DNA of 28,156 bases from JAQUGA01 sp964521105 (GCA_964521105.1 CAZFPO010000027.1:1-28156); one strand, 5' to 3'. Shown: positions 15,422-24,834, counted from the first letter of the stretch. Translations and numbers: made by a program. Notes: a model not told the origin generated them from the letters alone.

Positions 15422-16041
15422 AAAATTAATCCTACTCTAGCACCAATAAATTGATATTGAACTTTTTTAGATTGATTAGTGGTTAAATGCGACATTCCCG
15501 AATTATTTTCATCAGAAAATTTTATGTCTGATTCTTGCATCTTATATGTAACAGCAAAAAACACCGATTTTGCTTCCTGAAACATAACCTTAACACCTAT
15601 TCCGCCTTCAAAAAACAGCCCTTCAGTGGCACCATTAATAACTCTTTCGGCTGGATCGGGGCGTGGCGATTCGTACCATTTACTTGAATAGCCTAAGTTT
15701 AACATCATAGTGGGCGAATATCTGCCTCTTAATAAATTCAATCGAACATCGGCATAAATTGGAATAAATGAAGTTCTACGCCATTTTTCAAAACCCAATC
15801 CCATTCCTAAACTAAAATGTGGATTAAATAAATAGCCCACTACTTGGTGCAACGAAAAAATTGAAAGATTATTAGGCAAACTTCTACCCGGTATATCTAT
15901 CGATTCGATACCATTATGAAACGAAAATGATGAAATATATTGAATACCATATTCCTTAAATACTACTCTATCTTGCGATTTTAAAAATAATGTACTAAAT
16001 AAAAAAAATATTATAGTAGCTGTATATTTTATATTTTTCAT
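15418..16041 (-). CDS. Predicted outer-membrane beta-barrel-like protein, 207 aa
   Basis: ATG 16041 gives a clear signal peptide (MKNIKYTATIIFFLFSTLFL, then KSQ); the longer frame from 16077 would add 12 residues in front of it. The mature part has alternating hydrophobic/polar strands, Gly/aromatic turns (GYLFNPHFSLGMGLGFEKW) and ends QFIGARVGLIF, with the terminal Phe typical of outer-membrane barrels. The family is not identified beyond that. It is convergent with the radical SAM gene, and the two stop codons overlap by 4 bp. The mature N-terminus contains EYGIQYISSF, starting eight residues after the predicted cleavage site, which echoes the YG(V/I) motif of the lipoproteins; this may be coincidence. 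A TAnnTTTG promoter box lies 25 bp upstream. Confidence 0.7.
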   Translation of the reverse strand: MKNIKYTATIIFFLFSTLFLKSQDRVVFKEYGIQYISSFSFHNGIESIDIPGRSLPNNLSIFSLHQVVGYLFNPHFSLGMGLGFEKWRRTSFIPIYADVRLNLLRGRYSPTMMLNLGYSSKWYESPRPDPAERVINGATEGLFFEGGIGVKVMFQEAKSVFFAVTYKMQESDIKFSDENNSGMSHLTTNQSKKVQYQFIGARVGLIF

Positions 16042-16066
16042 GAAATTATCAACATTTTTTACAAAG

Positions 16067-16074
16067 CAAAAGTA
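16067..16074 (-). promoter_or_regulatory. Probable -7 promoter box (TACTTTTG) for the outer-membrane protein gene
   Basis: Reading the minus strand, TACTTTTG matches the Bacteroidota consensus TAnnTTTG and is followed by GC, then 25 bp to the ATG at 16041. It is the only such match in the region between this gene and 16206. No convincing -33 element was found. Confidence 0.45.
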
Positions 16075-16205
16075 CAAATTTTAAATTGCTAATGATAAAT
16101 TACTAAGCTAAAATTCAATATTCGATACTTTTTCTTAATTTTTTAGCAATTTTTAGTAATTTAGCATCTATTAAAATCTCGATATCAAAATATTTTAGAC
16201 ATCTC

Positions 16206-16718
16206 ATGAAAAGAATAAGTTTTTTTGGATTTTTTTTATTGCTTTTAAATAGTTCCCTTTTCTCTCAAAATCAAGAATTAAAGGTTAGAGAAGAATTTAA
16301 GCTAACAATGGCAATTGACAATAGTAATACATACGAAATTTTAGTAAAATCAACCCCTTACGTGTTAATCGACAATTCAATTTTGATTTATCCAGGAGAT
16401 AAATTATTTTTTGAAATTGAATTAAAGAAAAGAAACATTCTTTCGATAAAAGCAGTTAAGGAAAACATTAATCCCAATAAAACCCTTGTTATAACCTTTG
16501 AACAAAAAACAAAAGGGAAAGTACATGATTCAATGATTTTAAAAATTGACAATCCTTTTAAATATAAACTCGAATATAAAGTATTAGGTTATTTTAAAAA
16601 GTTTGATAAATGGTCGTGGATAAATGTTAAAGCAGTTGAAGCTAAAAAATCGAACACCGAAACATGGACGGATATTATTTCATCTATAGCTCTTTCGGAA
16701 TTTAAATTTTCAAAATAA
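16206..16718 (+). CDS. Unknown exported protein, 170 aa
   Basis: Signal peptide MKRISFFGFFLLLLNSSLFS with cleavage before QNQ. The mature 150 residues are rich in Lys, Ile and Asn with beta-strand periodicity and no cysteine. Segments such as YVLIDNSILIYPGDKLFFEIEL suggest a beta-sandwich, but I recognise no family. The next gene (16741) begins 22 bp downstream in the same direction and is also exported, so the two may be co-transcribed. Upstream lies a 165-bp intergenic region that is very AT-rich and contains no exact TAnnTTTG box on this strand. Confidence 0.65.
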   Translation: MKRISFFGFFLLLLNSSLFSQNQELKVREEFKLTMAIDNSNTYEILVKSTPYVLIDNSILIYPGDKLFFEIELKKRNILSIKAVKENINPNKTLVITFEQKTKGKVHDSMILKIDNPFKYKLEYKVLGYFKKFDKWSWINVKAVEAKKSNTETWTDIISSIALSEFKFSK

Positions 16719-16740
16719 AAATTTCATTAAATATTATATC

Positions 16741-17352
16741 ATGAAAAATAGAATAAAATACTTCGCAATAATTGCTCTAACTATTTCATATTTAACCACA
16801 TTAGCCGATTCACCACTTACTTCAACATGGTTTTGTGAAGCTTATAAAAGCGAAAAAATAGTTGAAATTGCTTCAAATTCAAACGGAATACTAACCACTG
16901 AATTAATGAATTACTTAATCGTTAAAAAAAATCCGATAGCTGTTAAGATGGCAATTATCAATCAGCTTAGTTGGGATATTAACGGAAAAGACAATGCAAC
17001 AATCTTTTATAATTTTTTGGTTTCAAAACAAGGATATAAAAGTAAAGATGATTTTTTTAAAAAAGGAAGCGATTTCGAGCTACTTTGTATGGCTTATCTT
17101 AAATCGTTAGATAACTATTTTGATGTAACCGAAGCAGTAAATATTGCCGAAAAAGCTTTAGATAAAAATCCAAAGAGTTACACTTTCAATATAATTACAG
17201 CATTAATTAAAGCCCAGCAAGCATTTGATACCGATTGGTGCAAGGTTTATTCATTAACAAATGATGTAAGGCTGAATGAATCATTATTTAAAGACATGGA
17301 TGAAGAAGCTATTAAAATCATTTTTGAATACATGGATTTGTATAAATGCTGA
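16741..17352 (+). CDS. Unknown exported helical protein, 203 aa
   Basis: The N-terminus (MKNRIKYFAIIALTISYLTT, then LADS) is a signal peptide. The mature portion appears mostly helical, with four Cys residues including one near the start (TWFCEAY) and one as the last residue. The pattern of paired helices (AVNIAEKALDKNPKSYTFNI) resembles a TPR unit. No catalytic motif is visible. It probably forms a pair with the gene at 16206. The ATG is preceded by an AT-rich sequence without a recognisable Shine-Dalgarno, as is usual in this phylum. Confidence 0.65.
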   Translation: MKNRIKYFAIIALTISYLTTLADSPLTSTWFCEAYKSEKIVEIASNSNGILTTELMNYLIVKKNPIAVKMAIINQLSWDINGKDNATIFYNFLVSKQGYKSKDDFFKKGSDFELLCMAYLKSLDNYFDVTEAVNIAEKALDKNPKSYTFNIITALIKAQQAFDTDWCKVYSLTNDVRLNESLFKDMDEEAIKIIFEYMDLYKC

Positions 17353-17440
17353 AGCGTCAACTCTATAATCGGTAAAATATAGTTGTTAATATCGTTGTTT
17401 ATAAGACATTTAATGTTTAAAAAATGTTGTTAAATTTTTG

Positions 17441-17448
17441 TATATTTG
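17441..17448 (+). promoter_or_regulatory. guaA -7 promoter box (TATATTTG), almost touching the start codon
   Basis: TATATTTG is an exact match to TAnnTTTG and is followed by CAAC and then the guaA ATG at 17453. In Bacteroidota, transcription usually starts a few bases after this box, which would place the first transcribed base at or within a few bases of the ATG. That implies a leaderless or nearly leaderless mRNA, or else a start further downstream. No strong -33 TTG is seen at the usual spacing. Confidence 0.5.
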
Positions 17449-17452
17449 CAAC

Positions 17453-18982
17453 ATGAATGAAACAATCTTAATCATCGATTTCGGATCGCAATACACACAA
17501 CTCATTGCACGCAGAATTAGAGAGTTAAATACTTACTGCGAAATTTATCCGTTTAACCATTTGCCTTCAAAAATTGAAGGATTAAAAGGTGTAATTCTTT
17601 CGGGAAGTCCATTTTCAACTCGAGCCAACGATGCTCCAATGGTTGATTTAATGCCTTATCGTTCAAAAGTTCCAATTTTGGGAGTTTGTTATGGGGCTCA
17701 ATTAATGGCACAAACCATGGGTGGCGAGGTAAAAGCATCGGAAATTCGCGAGTATGGTCGTGCAAATTTGTCGTATGTAGATAATCAATCATTACTATTT
17801 AAAAATATTCCATTAAATAGTCAAGTATGGATGTCGCATGCTGATACCATTTTAGAAACTCCCGAAAACTTTAAAATAATTTCAAGTACACCTGAAGTTA
17901 ATGTTGCTGGATTTAAAATTGAACATGAAAACACATACGGAATTCAGTTTCACCCCGAAGTTTATCACTCAACCGACGGCACAACATTACTTACAAATTT
18001 TATTGTTGATATTTGTGGTTGCACTCAAAATTGGACACCCGAATCGTTTATAGAAACGACCATTGCAGATTTACAAAAACAACTTGGTAACGATAAAGTT
18101 ATTTTAGGCTTATCCGGAGGAGTTGATTCTTCGGTTGCAGCTGTTTTGCTTCATCGAGCAATTGGGAAAAACCTTCATTGTATTTTTGTAGATAATGGTT
18201 TATTACGGAAAAATGAGTTTAACCAAGTTTTAGAGTCTTATAAATCCATGGGATTAAATGTTAAAGGTGTGGATGCTGGGAACGAATTTATTTCCAGCTT
18301 AGCAGGTATTAGCGAACCTGAAGCGAAACGCAAATCCATTGGAAAAACGTTTATTGATGTGTTCGACCGAGAAGCTAAAACAATACAAAATGTTAATTGG
18401 CTTGCTCAAGGCACAATTTATCCTGATGTTATTGAATCCATTTCGGTAAAAGGACCATCGGCAACCATAAAATCACATCATAATGTGGGAGGCTTGCCCG
18501 ATTTTATGAAGTTAACAGTAGTGGAGCCCCTAAAATTATTATTTAAGGATGAAGTTCGACGAGTTGGTAAAGCATTAGGAATTTCACCAAATATTTTAAA
18601 TAGACATCCATTTCCTGGACCAGGATTAGGAATTAGAATATTAGGCGATATTACCCATGAAAAAGTAAAACTTTTACAAAATGTTGATGATGTTTACATC
18701 ACAAATTTAAAAGAGAGTGGATGGTACGACAAAATTTGGCAAGCAGGTGCGATATTACTTCCTATACAAAGCGTTGGAGTTATGGGCGACGAACGCACAT
18801 ACGAACGAGTTGTTGCACTTCGCGCAGTAGCATCAACTGACGGCATGACTGCCGACTGGGTGCATATCCCCTACGAACTTTTAGCAAAAATTTCAAACGA
18901 AATTATTAACAAAGTACCCGGAGTTAACCGAGTAGTTTATGATATAAGCTCTAAACCACCATCCACTATCGAATGGGAATAA
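17453..18982 (+). CDS. guaA: GMP synthase (glutamine-hydrolysing)
   Basis: GuaA converts XMP to GMP using ATP and ammonia from glutamine, in the cytoplasm. The 509 aa show both modules. The class I glutamine amidotransferase domain has nucleophile Cys79 in GVCYGAQ and the His167/Glu169 pair in FHPEV. The ATP pyrophosphatase domain has the P-loop SGGVDSS at 211-217, and the dimerisation/XMP-binding C-terminus contains HPFPGPGLGIR and ends in the usual SKPPSTIEWE. Nothing is missing. ATG 17453 (MNETILIIDFGSQYTQ) is the conventional start; five extra in-frame codons upstream overlap the promoter box. The LysM-protein gene begins 11 bp downstream and is probably co-transcribed. Confidence 0.98.
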   Translation: MNETILIIDFGSQYTQLIARRIRELNTYCEIYPFNHLPSKIEGLKGVILSGSPFSTRANDAPMVDLMPYRSKVPILGVCYGAQLMAQTMGGEVKASEIREYGRANLSYVDNQSLLFKNIPLNSQVWMSHADTILETPENFKIISSTPEVNVAGFKIEHENTYGIQFHPEVYHSTDGTTLLTNFIVDICGCTQNWTPESFIETTIADLQKQLGNDKVILGLSGGVDSSVAAVLLHRAIGKNLHCIFVDNGLLRKNEFNQVLESYKSMGLNVKGVDAGNEFISSLAGISEPEAKRKSIGKTFIDVFDREAKTIQNVNWLAQGTIYPDVIESISVKGPSATIKSHHNVGGLPDFMKLTVVEPLKLLFKDEVRRVGKALGISPNILNRHPFPGPGLGIRILGDITHEKVKLLQNVDDVYITNLKESGWYDKIWQAGAILLPIQSVGVMGDERTYERVVALRAVASTDGMTADWVHIPYELLAKISNEIINKVPGVNRVVYDISSKPPSTIEWE

Positions 18983-18993
18983 AAATCCATATT

Positions 18994-20745
18994 ATGAAAA
19001 AATTATTTTTTGTTTTACTTGTTTTTGTAGTTTGTCATAATACCATTACAGCTCAAATTGAGAAATCAACAAAAATTGAGGTAATAAATGGTGTAGAATA
19101 TTATATGCACGAAATTCAAAAAGGTCAAACCTTTTATGGAATTTCAAAAATATATAATGTTCCGGTAGATACTATTATTGCTTATAATCCCGAAGCAGGA
19201 ACTAAGTTAAAAATCGGCTCTTCTATTAAAATTCCAACATATAAAAAAAGAGTTGCAAAAAACGAAAATATTCAAACAAATAATCAAAATCAGAAACCTG
19301 CTGCCACTCCTTCGCAATGGCACACTGTTTCGCAAGGCGAGTCGCTGTTTTCAATTTCAAAAAAATATAATACAACCGTTGATGCCATCAAAAAACTTAA
19401 CCCTGGTATTTCCGAAAGTTTAAGCATTGGACAACGCATCGAAGTTCCATCAACTAAATCGACCGACAAAAACCAATCTGAAGTAAAATCTCAAGTAATA
19501 CCTAAAGATACCGTAAAAAAAATTAATGAACCAAATACTCAAACAGAAGTTAAAACTGAAATTAAAACACTTCCCAAAGACACCTTAATTATTAAAAATA
19601 GTTCACCCAAAAACAAAATTGAAAATGATATTTACATTGCCCTAATGGTTCCATTATATACTTCTCAAATTCAAAACATCAATCTTGGAAACATAAAATC
19701 ACCCACCGACATCTCAAACACTGAATCCTTCCGTTTTATACAGTTTTATCTTGGGTTTTTAGAAGGATTAAAACAATATGAAAATAAAGGAATTTCGATA
19801 CATTTGAGTGTTTATGATGTATCGGACGGTGTTCCAGCCGTTAAAAAAATAATTAATGAACCCAACTTTTCAAAAACGCATTTAATTGTTGGACCTTTAT
19901 TTGCTTCAACTTTTATTGAAGTTCAAAAATGGGCTGATGCAAATGGAGTATATATTGTTAATCCATTTACTATGCAAAGTAACATTGTTAGCAAGTCGCC
20001 ATTTTCGATTAAACTTACCTGCGAGCAAAATGCAAAATGTAAAAATTTATGTAATTCTATTGAAACACAATTCCCAGACGCAAATATTATTTTATTACAT
20101 AATAAAAATTCTGATACCATCTCAATAGAACTATTAAAACAACATTTTTTAAAAACCAAATTTAAAAATAGCTTTAAAGAAGTTGTTTTTAACGAAAAAG
20201 GGGTAAATGGCATAAAAGAAAACTATAAGGAAAACCGTCCAAATATAATTTTAAATTTTCTAAACGGCGAAGCTACAATCACAAACTATGTCCGCCGATT
20301 ATACGAATTAAAACTCGACAGTATTTATATTTTTTGCCCCTCCGATTGGTTGGCTTTCGATAATATAGAAACAGAATATCTTCAGGCTTTGAACGCTCAT
20401 TTTTACGGCGATTATTTTGTGGATTATAGAAGCGATAAAACAAAAGAATTTGTGAGTGATTTTATTGCACAATATGGCACCGAACCAACGCTTGATGGAT
20501 ATGCTTTTCAGGGATACGACATAGCCAGCTATTTTGTGGGAGCAATGATTTTATATAAAGATAATTGGATAAATAAATTACCTAATTATCAAGCAAATCT
20601 CATCTCATTAACATTAAATCTTAATAAATCAACTTTTGATAGTGGATTAGAAAATAAAGACTTACAAATTATCAAAATATGCAATTTTGAGCTTATTCCT
20701 TATTCGGAGAATTGCGTAATGGATTTAGAAAATAGAAAATATTAA
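18994..20745 (+). CDS. Exported LysM-domain protein with periplasmic-binding-like C-terminal domain
   Basis: 583 aa from ATG 18994. Signal peptide 1-20 (ends TITA-Q). LysM 1 spans about 38-82 (HEIQKGQTFYGISKIYNV...) and LysM 2 about 109-153 (HTVSQGESLFSISKKYN...), giving peptidoglycan binding. A Lys/Thr/Pro-rich linker (155-200) leads to a roughly 370-residue domain starting IYIALMVPLY that resembles type 1 periplasmic binding / receptor-ligand folds (IVGPLFASTFIE at about 300, DGYAFQGYDIASYFVGA near 510). This two-part architecture is widespread in Bacteroidota next to housekeeping genes; its ligand is unknown to me. An in-frame ATG 7 codons upstream overlaps guaA and is less likely. The gene ends at the shared terminator with clpB. 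Confidence 0.85.
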   Translation: MKKLFFVLLVFVVCHNTITAQIEKSTKIEVINGVEYYMHEIQKGQTFYGISKIYNVPVDTIIAYNPEAGTKLKIGSSIKIPTYKKRVAKNENIQTNNQNQKPAATPSQWHTVSQGESLFSISKKYNTTVDAIKKLNPGISESLSIGQRIEVPSTKSTDKNQSEVKSQVIPKDTVKKINEPNTQTEVKTEIKTLPKDTLIIKNSSPKNKIENDIYIALMVPLYTSQIQNINLGNIKSPTDISNTESFRFIQFYLGFLEGLKQYENKGISIHLSVYDVSDGVPAVKKIINEPNFSKTHLIVGPLFASTFIEVQKWADANGVYIVNPFTMQSNIVSKSPFSIKLTCEQNAKCKNLCNSIETQFPDANIILLHNKNSDTISIELLKQHFLKTKFKNSFKEVVFNEKGVNGIKENYKENRPNIILNFLNGEATITNYVRRLYELKLDSIYIFCPSDWLAFDNIETEYLQALNAHFYGDYFVDYRSDKTKEFVSDFIAQYGTEPTLDGYAFQGYDIASYFVGAMILYKDNWINKLPNYQANLISLTLNLNKSTFDSGLENKDLQIIKICNFELIPYSENCVMDLENRKY

Positions 20746-20772
20746 GATTTACGATTAAGCCCTAAATCAAAA

Positions 20773-20798
20773 AATAACAGCTCGAATGAACTGCTATT
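20773..20798. terminator. Bidirectional terminator between the LysM gene and clpB
   Basis: AATAACAG (20773-20780) and CTGCTATT (20791-20798) form an 8-bp stem with a 10-nt loop. On the plus strand it is followed by T8 in total and has one A-C mismatch. On the minus strand the same position is a G-U wobble, and the stem is followed by six T, so it should work better for clpB. The clpB stop codon (20794-20796) lies inside the stem. Confidence 0.7.
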
Positions 20799-23391
20799 TT
20801 TTTTGATAAAAAACAAACATACCGTCAATTACGTCTAAAATAGTAAGAGTGTTTTTTACAATTTTCCCAGCTAAAATCATCTTCGATAATTCATTTAATA
20901 CTTTCTGTTGAAAAACTCTTTTTAATGGACGAGCACCATATTGAGGATGATATCCTAATTCCGAGAGCGATTCTAACGCATATTTTGTCATTTCTAATTC
21001 TATATCATTATCTTTAAGTTTTTGATTAAGCTGATTGAACTGCATTTTAACTATTTGTTTAATTTCGTTACGACTCAAAGGTTTAAACATTATTATTTCA
21101 TCAATTCTATTTATAAACTCAGGACGTAAAGTACGACGCACAATTTCCATCACTTCATCTTTGGTGCGATATAAAATTTGTTCGTTATTAAAGTCGTCTA
21201 AATCTTTAAAATTTTCCTGAATTTCAGTTGCCCCCATATTTGAAGTCATGATGATAATTGTATTTTTAAAATCTGCAATCCTTCCTTTATTATCGGTTAA
21301 TCGACCGTCATCCAGCACTTGCAATAAAATATTAAATACATCAGGATGAGCTTTTTCAATTTCATCGAGTAAAATAACAGAATAAGGTTTACGGCGGACT
21401 TTTTCGGTGAGTTGCCCACCTTCGTCATATCCTACATAACCTGGAGGAGCACCAATTAAGCGTGAAACCGTATGACGCTCTTGATACTCGCTCATATCGA
21501 TACGCACTAAAGCATTTTCGGTATTAAACAAATATTCGGCTAACGCTTTTGCGAATTCTGTTTTTCCAACACCAGTAGTGCCTAAAAAGATAAATGAACC
21601 AATTGGACGTTTATTATCTTGCAAGCCAGCCCGACTGCGACGAATGGAATTAGCGATGGCTTCAATGGCTTCCTCCTGCCCTACAACACGTTTATGTAAT
21701 TCATCTTCGAGATGCAATAGTTTTTCAATTTCGCTCTGCATCATTCTCGAAACCGGAATACCAGTCCAACGTGCTACAATTTCGGCAATTTCATCAATAC
21801 CCACTTCTTCATTAACCATTGCATTGTTTGCCTGAACTTCGGTTAATTTTAATTTTAGGGATTCAATTTCCGATTCAGCGTTTCTAATTTTCCCATACCT
21901 CAATTCGGCTACTAAACCATAATTTCCATTGCGTTCGGCTTGCTCCGCTTCAAGTTTAAATTGTTCAATATCACGTTTTTTAGTCTGAATTTCGTTAATA
22001 ATGTCTCTTTCCGATTGCCATTTAGCTCTGAATTCGTTCCTTTTTTCGGATAACTGTGAAATTTCGATATTCAATGATTCTAATTTTTGAATATCATTTT
22101 CACGCTTGATAGCTTCCCTTTCAATTTCGAGTTGACGAATACGCCGTTCAATTTCATCTAATTCTTCGGGTAATGAATTAATTTCTAAGCGCAATTTAGC
22201 AGCAGCTTCGTCCATTAAATCGATGGCTTTATCTGGTAAAAAACGGTCGGATATATAACGTTGAGACAAATCGACAGCTGCAATAATGGCTTCATCTTTT
22301 ATCCTAACTTGATGATGATTTTCGTAACGCTCTTTTAACCCACGTAAAATGGATATCGCACTTAATCTATCGGGCTCATCAACCATTACTACCTGAAATC
22401 TACGTTCTAAGGCTTTATCGTTTTCAAAATACTTTTGATACTCCTTTAAGGTAGTTGCTCCAATGGCACGTAAATCGCCTCGAGCTAATGCAGGTTTTAA
22501 TATATTTGCCGCATCCATAGCACCTTCCGAAGCACCAGCACCAACTAAGGTGTGAATTTCATCAATAAACAAAATCACTTCCCCATTCGAATTCATAACT
22601 TCTTTTATGACACTTTTTAATCGCTCTTCAAATTCACCTTTGTACTTAGCACCAGCAATTAATGCACCCATATCCAATGAATACAACTGCTTTGATTTTA
22701 GATTTTCAGGAATATCTCCACTGATTATTCGATGAGCTAATCCTTCGGCAATGGCTGTTTTACCAACTCCAGGCTCTCCAATCAATATCGGATTATTTTT
22801 TGTTCTACGAGATAAAATTTGCAAAACCCTCCTAATCTCATCATCACGCCCAATTACCGGATCGAGTTTTCCTTGAGATGCCATTTCGTTTAGGTTACGT
22901 GCAAACTTTATTAACGAATTATAATTTTCATCGGCTGTTTGCGACTGAACCTTTGCCCCCTTTCGCATCTCGATTATAGCTGACTTTAATGCTGATAAAG
23001 TCATTCCTTGATCTTTTAACATGGTTGCAACCACATCGCCCGATTCGAAAATTCCCAACAATAAATGCTCTACAGAAACATAATCGTCGCCCATTTCGTT
23101 CAAATACGCTAACGACTTTTGCAAAACTTTATTTGTGTTTGACGATAAATACTGTGAGTTACTTCCAATTACCTTAGGTAAAGATAATAACTGTTTTTCT
23201 AAAAGTTGCTTTAATGTTTGAACATTTACGTTGTTCTTTTTGAGCAAATATGGAACTATATTTTCGTCTTTTATCAGCATGGCTAACATGATATGAGTTG
23301 GCTCAATTTGCTGATGTTGATTTGCTAAAGCTAAGCTTTGAGCTTCTTGAACTATTTCTTGCGACTTTATGGTAAATTTATCGAAATTCAT
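20794..23391 (-). CDS. clpB: ATP-dependent disaggregase chaperone ClpB
   Basis: ClpB is a hexameric AAA+ disaggregase that rescues aggregated proteins with DnaK. The 865 aa show the expected order: N-terminal double Clp repeat (about 1-145), NBD1 with Walker A GEPGVGKT at 205-212, Walker B with Asp277-Glu278 and EYQKYFENDKALERRFQ, the long coiled-coil middle domain (about 410-525, which separates ClpB from ClpA/C), NBD2 with GTTGVGKTE near 603-611 and GAPPGYVGYDEGGQLTE, and arginine-finger regions. All motifs look intact. No upstream HrcA (CIRCE) or other heat-shock operator was found in the 222-bp gap to the next gene, and no exact TAnnTTTG box, so control is not evident from the sequence. 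Confidence 0.98.
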   Translation of the reverse strand: MNFDKFTIKSQEIVQEAQSLALANQHQQIEPTHIMLAMLIKDENIVPYLLKKNNVNVQTLKQLLEKQLLSLPKVIGSNSQYLSSNTNKVLQKSLAYLNEMGDDYVSVEHLLLGIFESGDVVATMLKDQGMTLSALKSAIIEMRKGAKVQSQTADENYNSLIKFARNLNEMASQGKLDPVIGRDDEIRRVLQILSRRTKNNPILIGEPGVGKTAIAEGLAHRIISGDIPENLKSKQLYSLDMGALIAGAKYKGEFEERLKSVIKEVMNSNGEVILFIDEIHTLVGAGASEGAMDAANILKPALARGDLRAIGATTLKEYQKYFENDKALERRFQVVMVDEPDRLSAISILRGLKERYENHHQVRIKDEAIIAAVDLSQRYISDRFLPDKAIDLMDEAAAKLRLEINSLPEELDEIERRIRQLEIEREAIKRENDIQKLESLNIEISQLSEKRNEFRAKWQSERDIINEIQTKKRDIEQFKLEAEQAERNGNYGLVAELRYGKIRNAESEIESLKLKLTEVQANNAMVNEEVGIDEIAEIVARWTGIPVSRMMQSEIEKLLHLEDELHKRVVGQEEAIEAIANSIRRSRAGLQDNKRPIGSFIFLGTTGVGKTEFAKALAEYLFNTENALVRIDMSEYQERHTVSRLIGAPPGYVGYDEGGQLTEKVRRKPYSVILLDEIEKAHPDVFNILLQVLDDGRLTDNKGRIADFKNTIIIMTSNMGATEIQENFKDLDDFNNEQILYRTKDEVMEIVRRTLRPEFINRIDEIIMFKPLSRNEIKQIVKMQFNQLNQKLKDNDIELEMTKYALESLSELGYHPQYGARPLKRVFQQKVLNELSKMILAGKIVKNTLTILDVIDGMFVFYQKK

Positions 23392-23557
23392 GATTAGAAA
23401 TTTTTACATTTTTTTCATCAAACTTCTTTCCATTGAGAAAATCACACTTATTCTTTCAAATAATTGACCCAAAACATGTCATTTTGACAGTTTGAAACAA
23501 TTTCTATTGCCATTTTTACACTCAAAAAATTTAACTCATTTTAAACCAAAATCAGTG

Positions 23558-23577
23558 TAGTATTGCTGAAACGAATA
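23558..23577 (+). repeat. Left copy of a 20-bp direct repeat bracketing the ATPase gene
   Basis: TAGTATTGCTGAAACGAATA matches the right copy at 24961-24980 at 18 of 20 positions and in the same orientation. AATCA is also shared a few bases before each copy. The ATPase gene (23614-24807) lies entirely between them, 36 bp and 153 bp away. Confidence 0.4.
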
Positions 23578-23613
23578 CAATTTTTATTCATGGCATTTTT
23601 CAAATTTATCAAA

Positions 23614-24807
23614 TCAATATAAAAATCCAAATAACCATAGCGGAATTGTATTTCTATATCCAAATTCAATATTATCTGCTGCAATATACGCATTTTCCAA
23701 GACTTTAATTTGCTCATCAGATTTATTTTTTCCTCCAACCTCAAAAGTATATTTTTCATCTACCAAAAAATCGCCTCTTTCGGCATAACTTACTTTATGC
23801 TTTTCTTTCAATTGATTTAAAAAAAATGTTTCCCTCAAACTTCCAACATTAGGCTCTTTGTGGCTTAATGCATACATAAAATTGGTATTTTCTAAAAATA
23901 ACTTTTCAGGTTTTTGTAACAGACTAACTCCAAAACTGTTTTTATGTATACTTAGCAATATATTTGCATCTACCATAGCATAAATATAATCAAGCAAGGT
24001 ATTTCTAGATACGTTTATCTTTGAAGCTAAAGATGTTATATTGGGTTTAAAGGGAACCGATTCGCTAATTATTGAAATTAGTTGTTTTAATTTTGGAATT
24101 TTAGATATTTCCACCTTTCTTAAACTTGGCAATTCTGCTTCTAATATCATCGCCACAATTTCCATAAGTCGTTTATAATACAGAACTTTGTCGGTTTGCG
24201 AAATTGGGAAATAACCCGATTCTAAATATTCTGAGAAATACTTTAACGGTTTAGCTACTCTACCAATTTCTAAAGCTAATTCTGTATGATTGCTTACAAT
24301 TTCTATTAAATCGATTTTATCGAGTACTATGTTATATTTAAAAATTAAAAACTCCCTAAAAGAAAAGCCTTGCATGGTATAAGTTAATGCTCTGCGACTT
24401 AAATCGGCTTTTGAATTGAGAATTTCTAATAATGAGGAGCCTGTGAATACTACTTTAAGATTTGGGTAATAATCATAAATCATTTTAATTTCTGTCGCCC
24501 AGTTTGTATATTTATGAACTTCATCAACAAATAAATGCTTGCCACCTTTTGCAACAAATTCATCTACCAAATCGATTAGTTTATGATTGAAAAAATAAAA
24601 GTCATCTAATGAAATATAAAGTGCTTCATCCGAAAACTGATAGTTTTGTTTGATATATTGCAAAAGCATATAGGTTTTCCCAACGCCACGAGCTCCTTTA
24701 ATTCCAATCAACCTTTCGCCCCATGGTAATTCTGAAATCATTTCTCTTTGAAAATCGGTAGTAACATTTCCTACTAACGCAATATGTCTGTTTTTTAGTT
24801 CTTTCAT
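23614..24807 (-). CDS. AAA-family ATPase of the AAA_14 / DUF4143 type
   Basis: 397 aa. N-terminal P-loop GARGVGKT at 38-45, Walker B LFVDEVHKY with Asp95-Glu96, and FTGSS (121-125), the usual AAA_14 layout. The middle contains a winged-helix-like stretch (SLASKINVSRNTLLDYI, about 260-276). The C-terminal DUF4143-like part ends in a PD-(D/E)xK-like arrangement with Asp346, Glu356 and Lys360 (in FEVGGKNK). These proteins are widespread, often in single-gene accessory positions, with unknown biological roles; nuclease or defence links have been suggested for relatives but are not established here. It stands alone on the minus strand, has a TAnnTTTG box upstream, and is bracketed by two near-identical 20-bp sequences, which suggests insertion as a module. 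Confidence 0.85.
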   Translation of the reverse strand: MKELKNRHIALVGNVTTDFQREMISELPWGERLIGIKGARGVGKTYMLLQYIKQNYQFSDEALYISLDDFYFFNHKLIDLVDEFVAKGGKHLFVDEVHKYTNWATEIKMIYDYYPNLKVVFTGSSLLEILNSKADLSRRALTYTMQGFSFREFLIFKYNIVLDKIDLIEIVSNHTELALEIGRVAKPLKYFSEYLESGYFPISQTDKVLYYKRLMEIVAMILEAELPSLRKVEISKIPKLKQLISIISESVPFKPNITSLASKINVSRNTLLDYIYAMVDANILLSIHKNSFGVSLLQKPEKLFLENTNFMYALSHKEPNVGSLRETFFLNQLKEKHKVSYAERGDFLVDEKYTFEVGGKNKSDEQIKVLENAYIAADNIEFGYRNTIPLWLFGFLY

Positions 24808-24834
24808 TTTTCAAATTATGTTTAATACAAAAAG

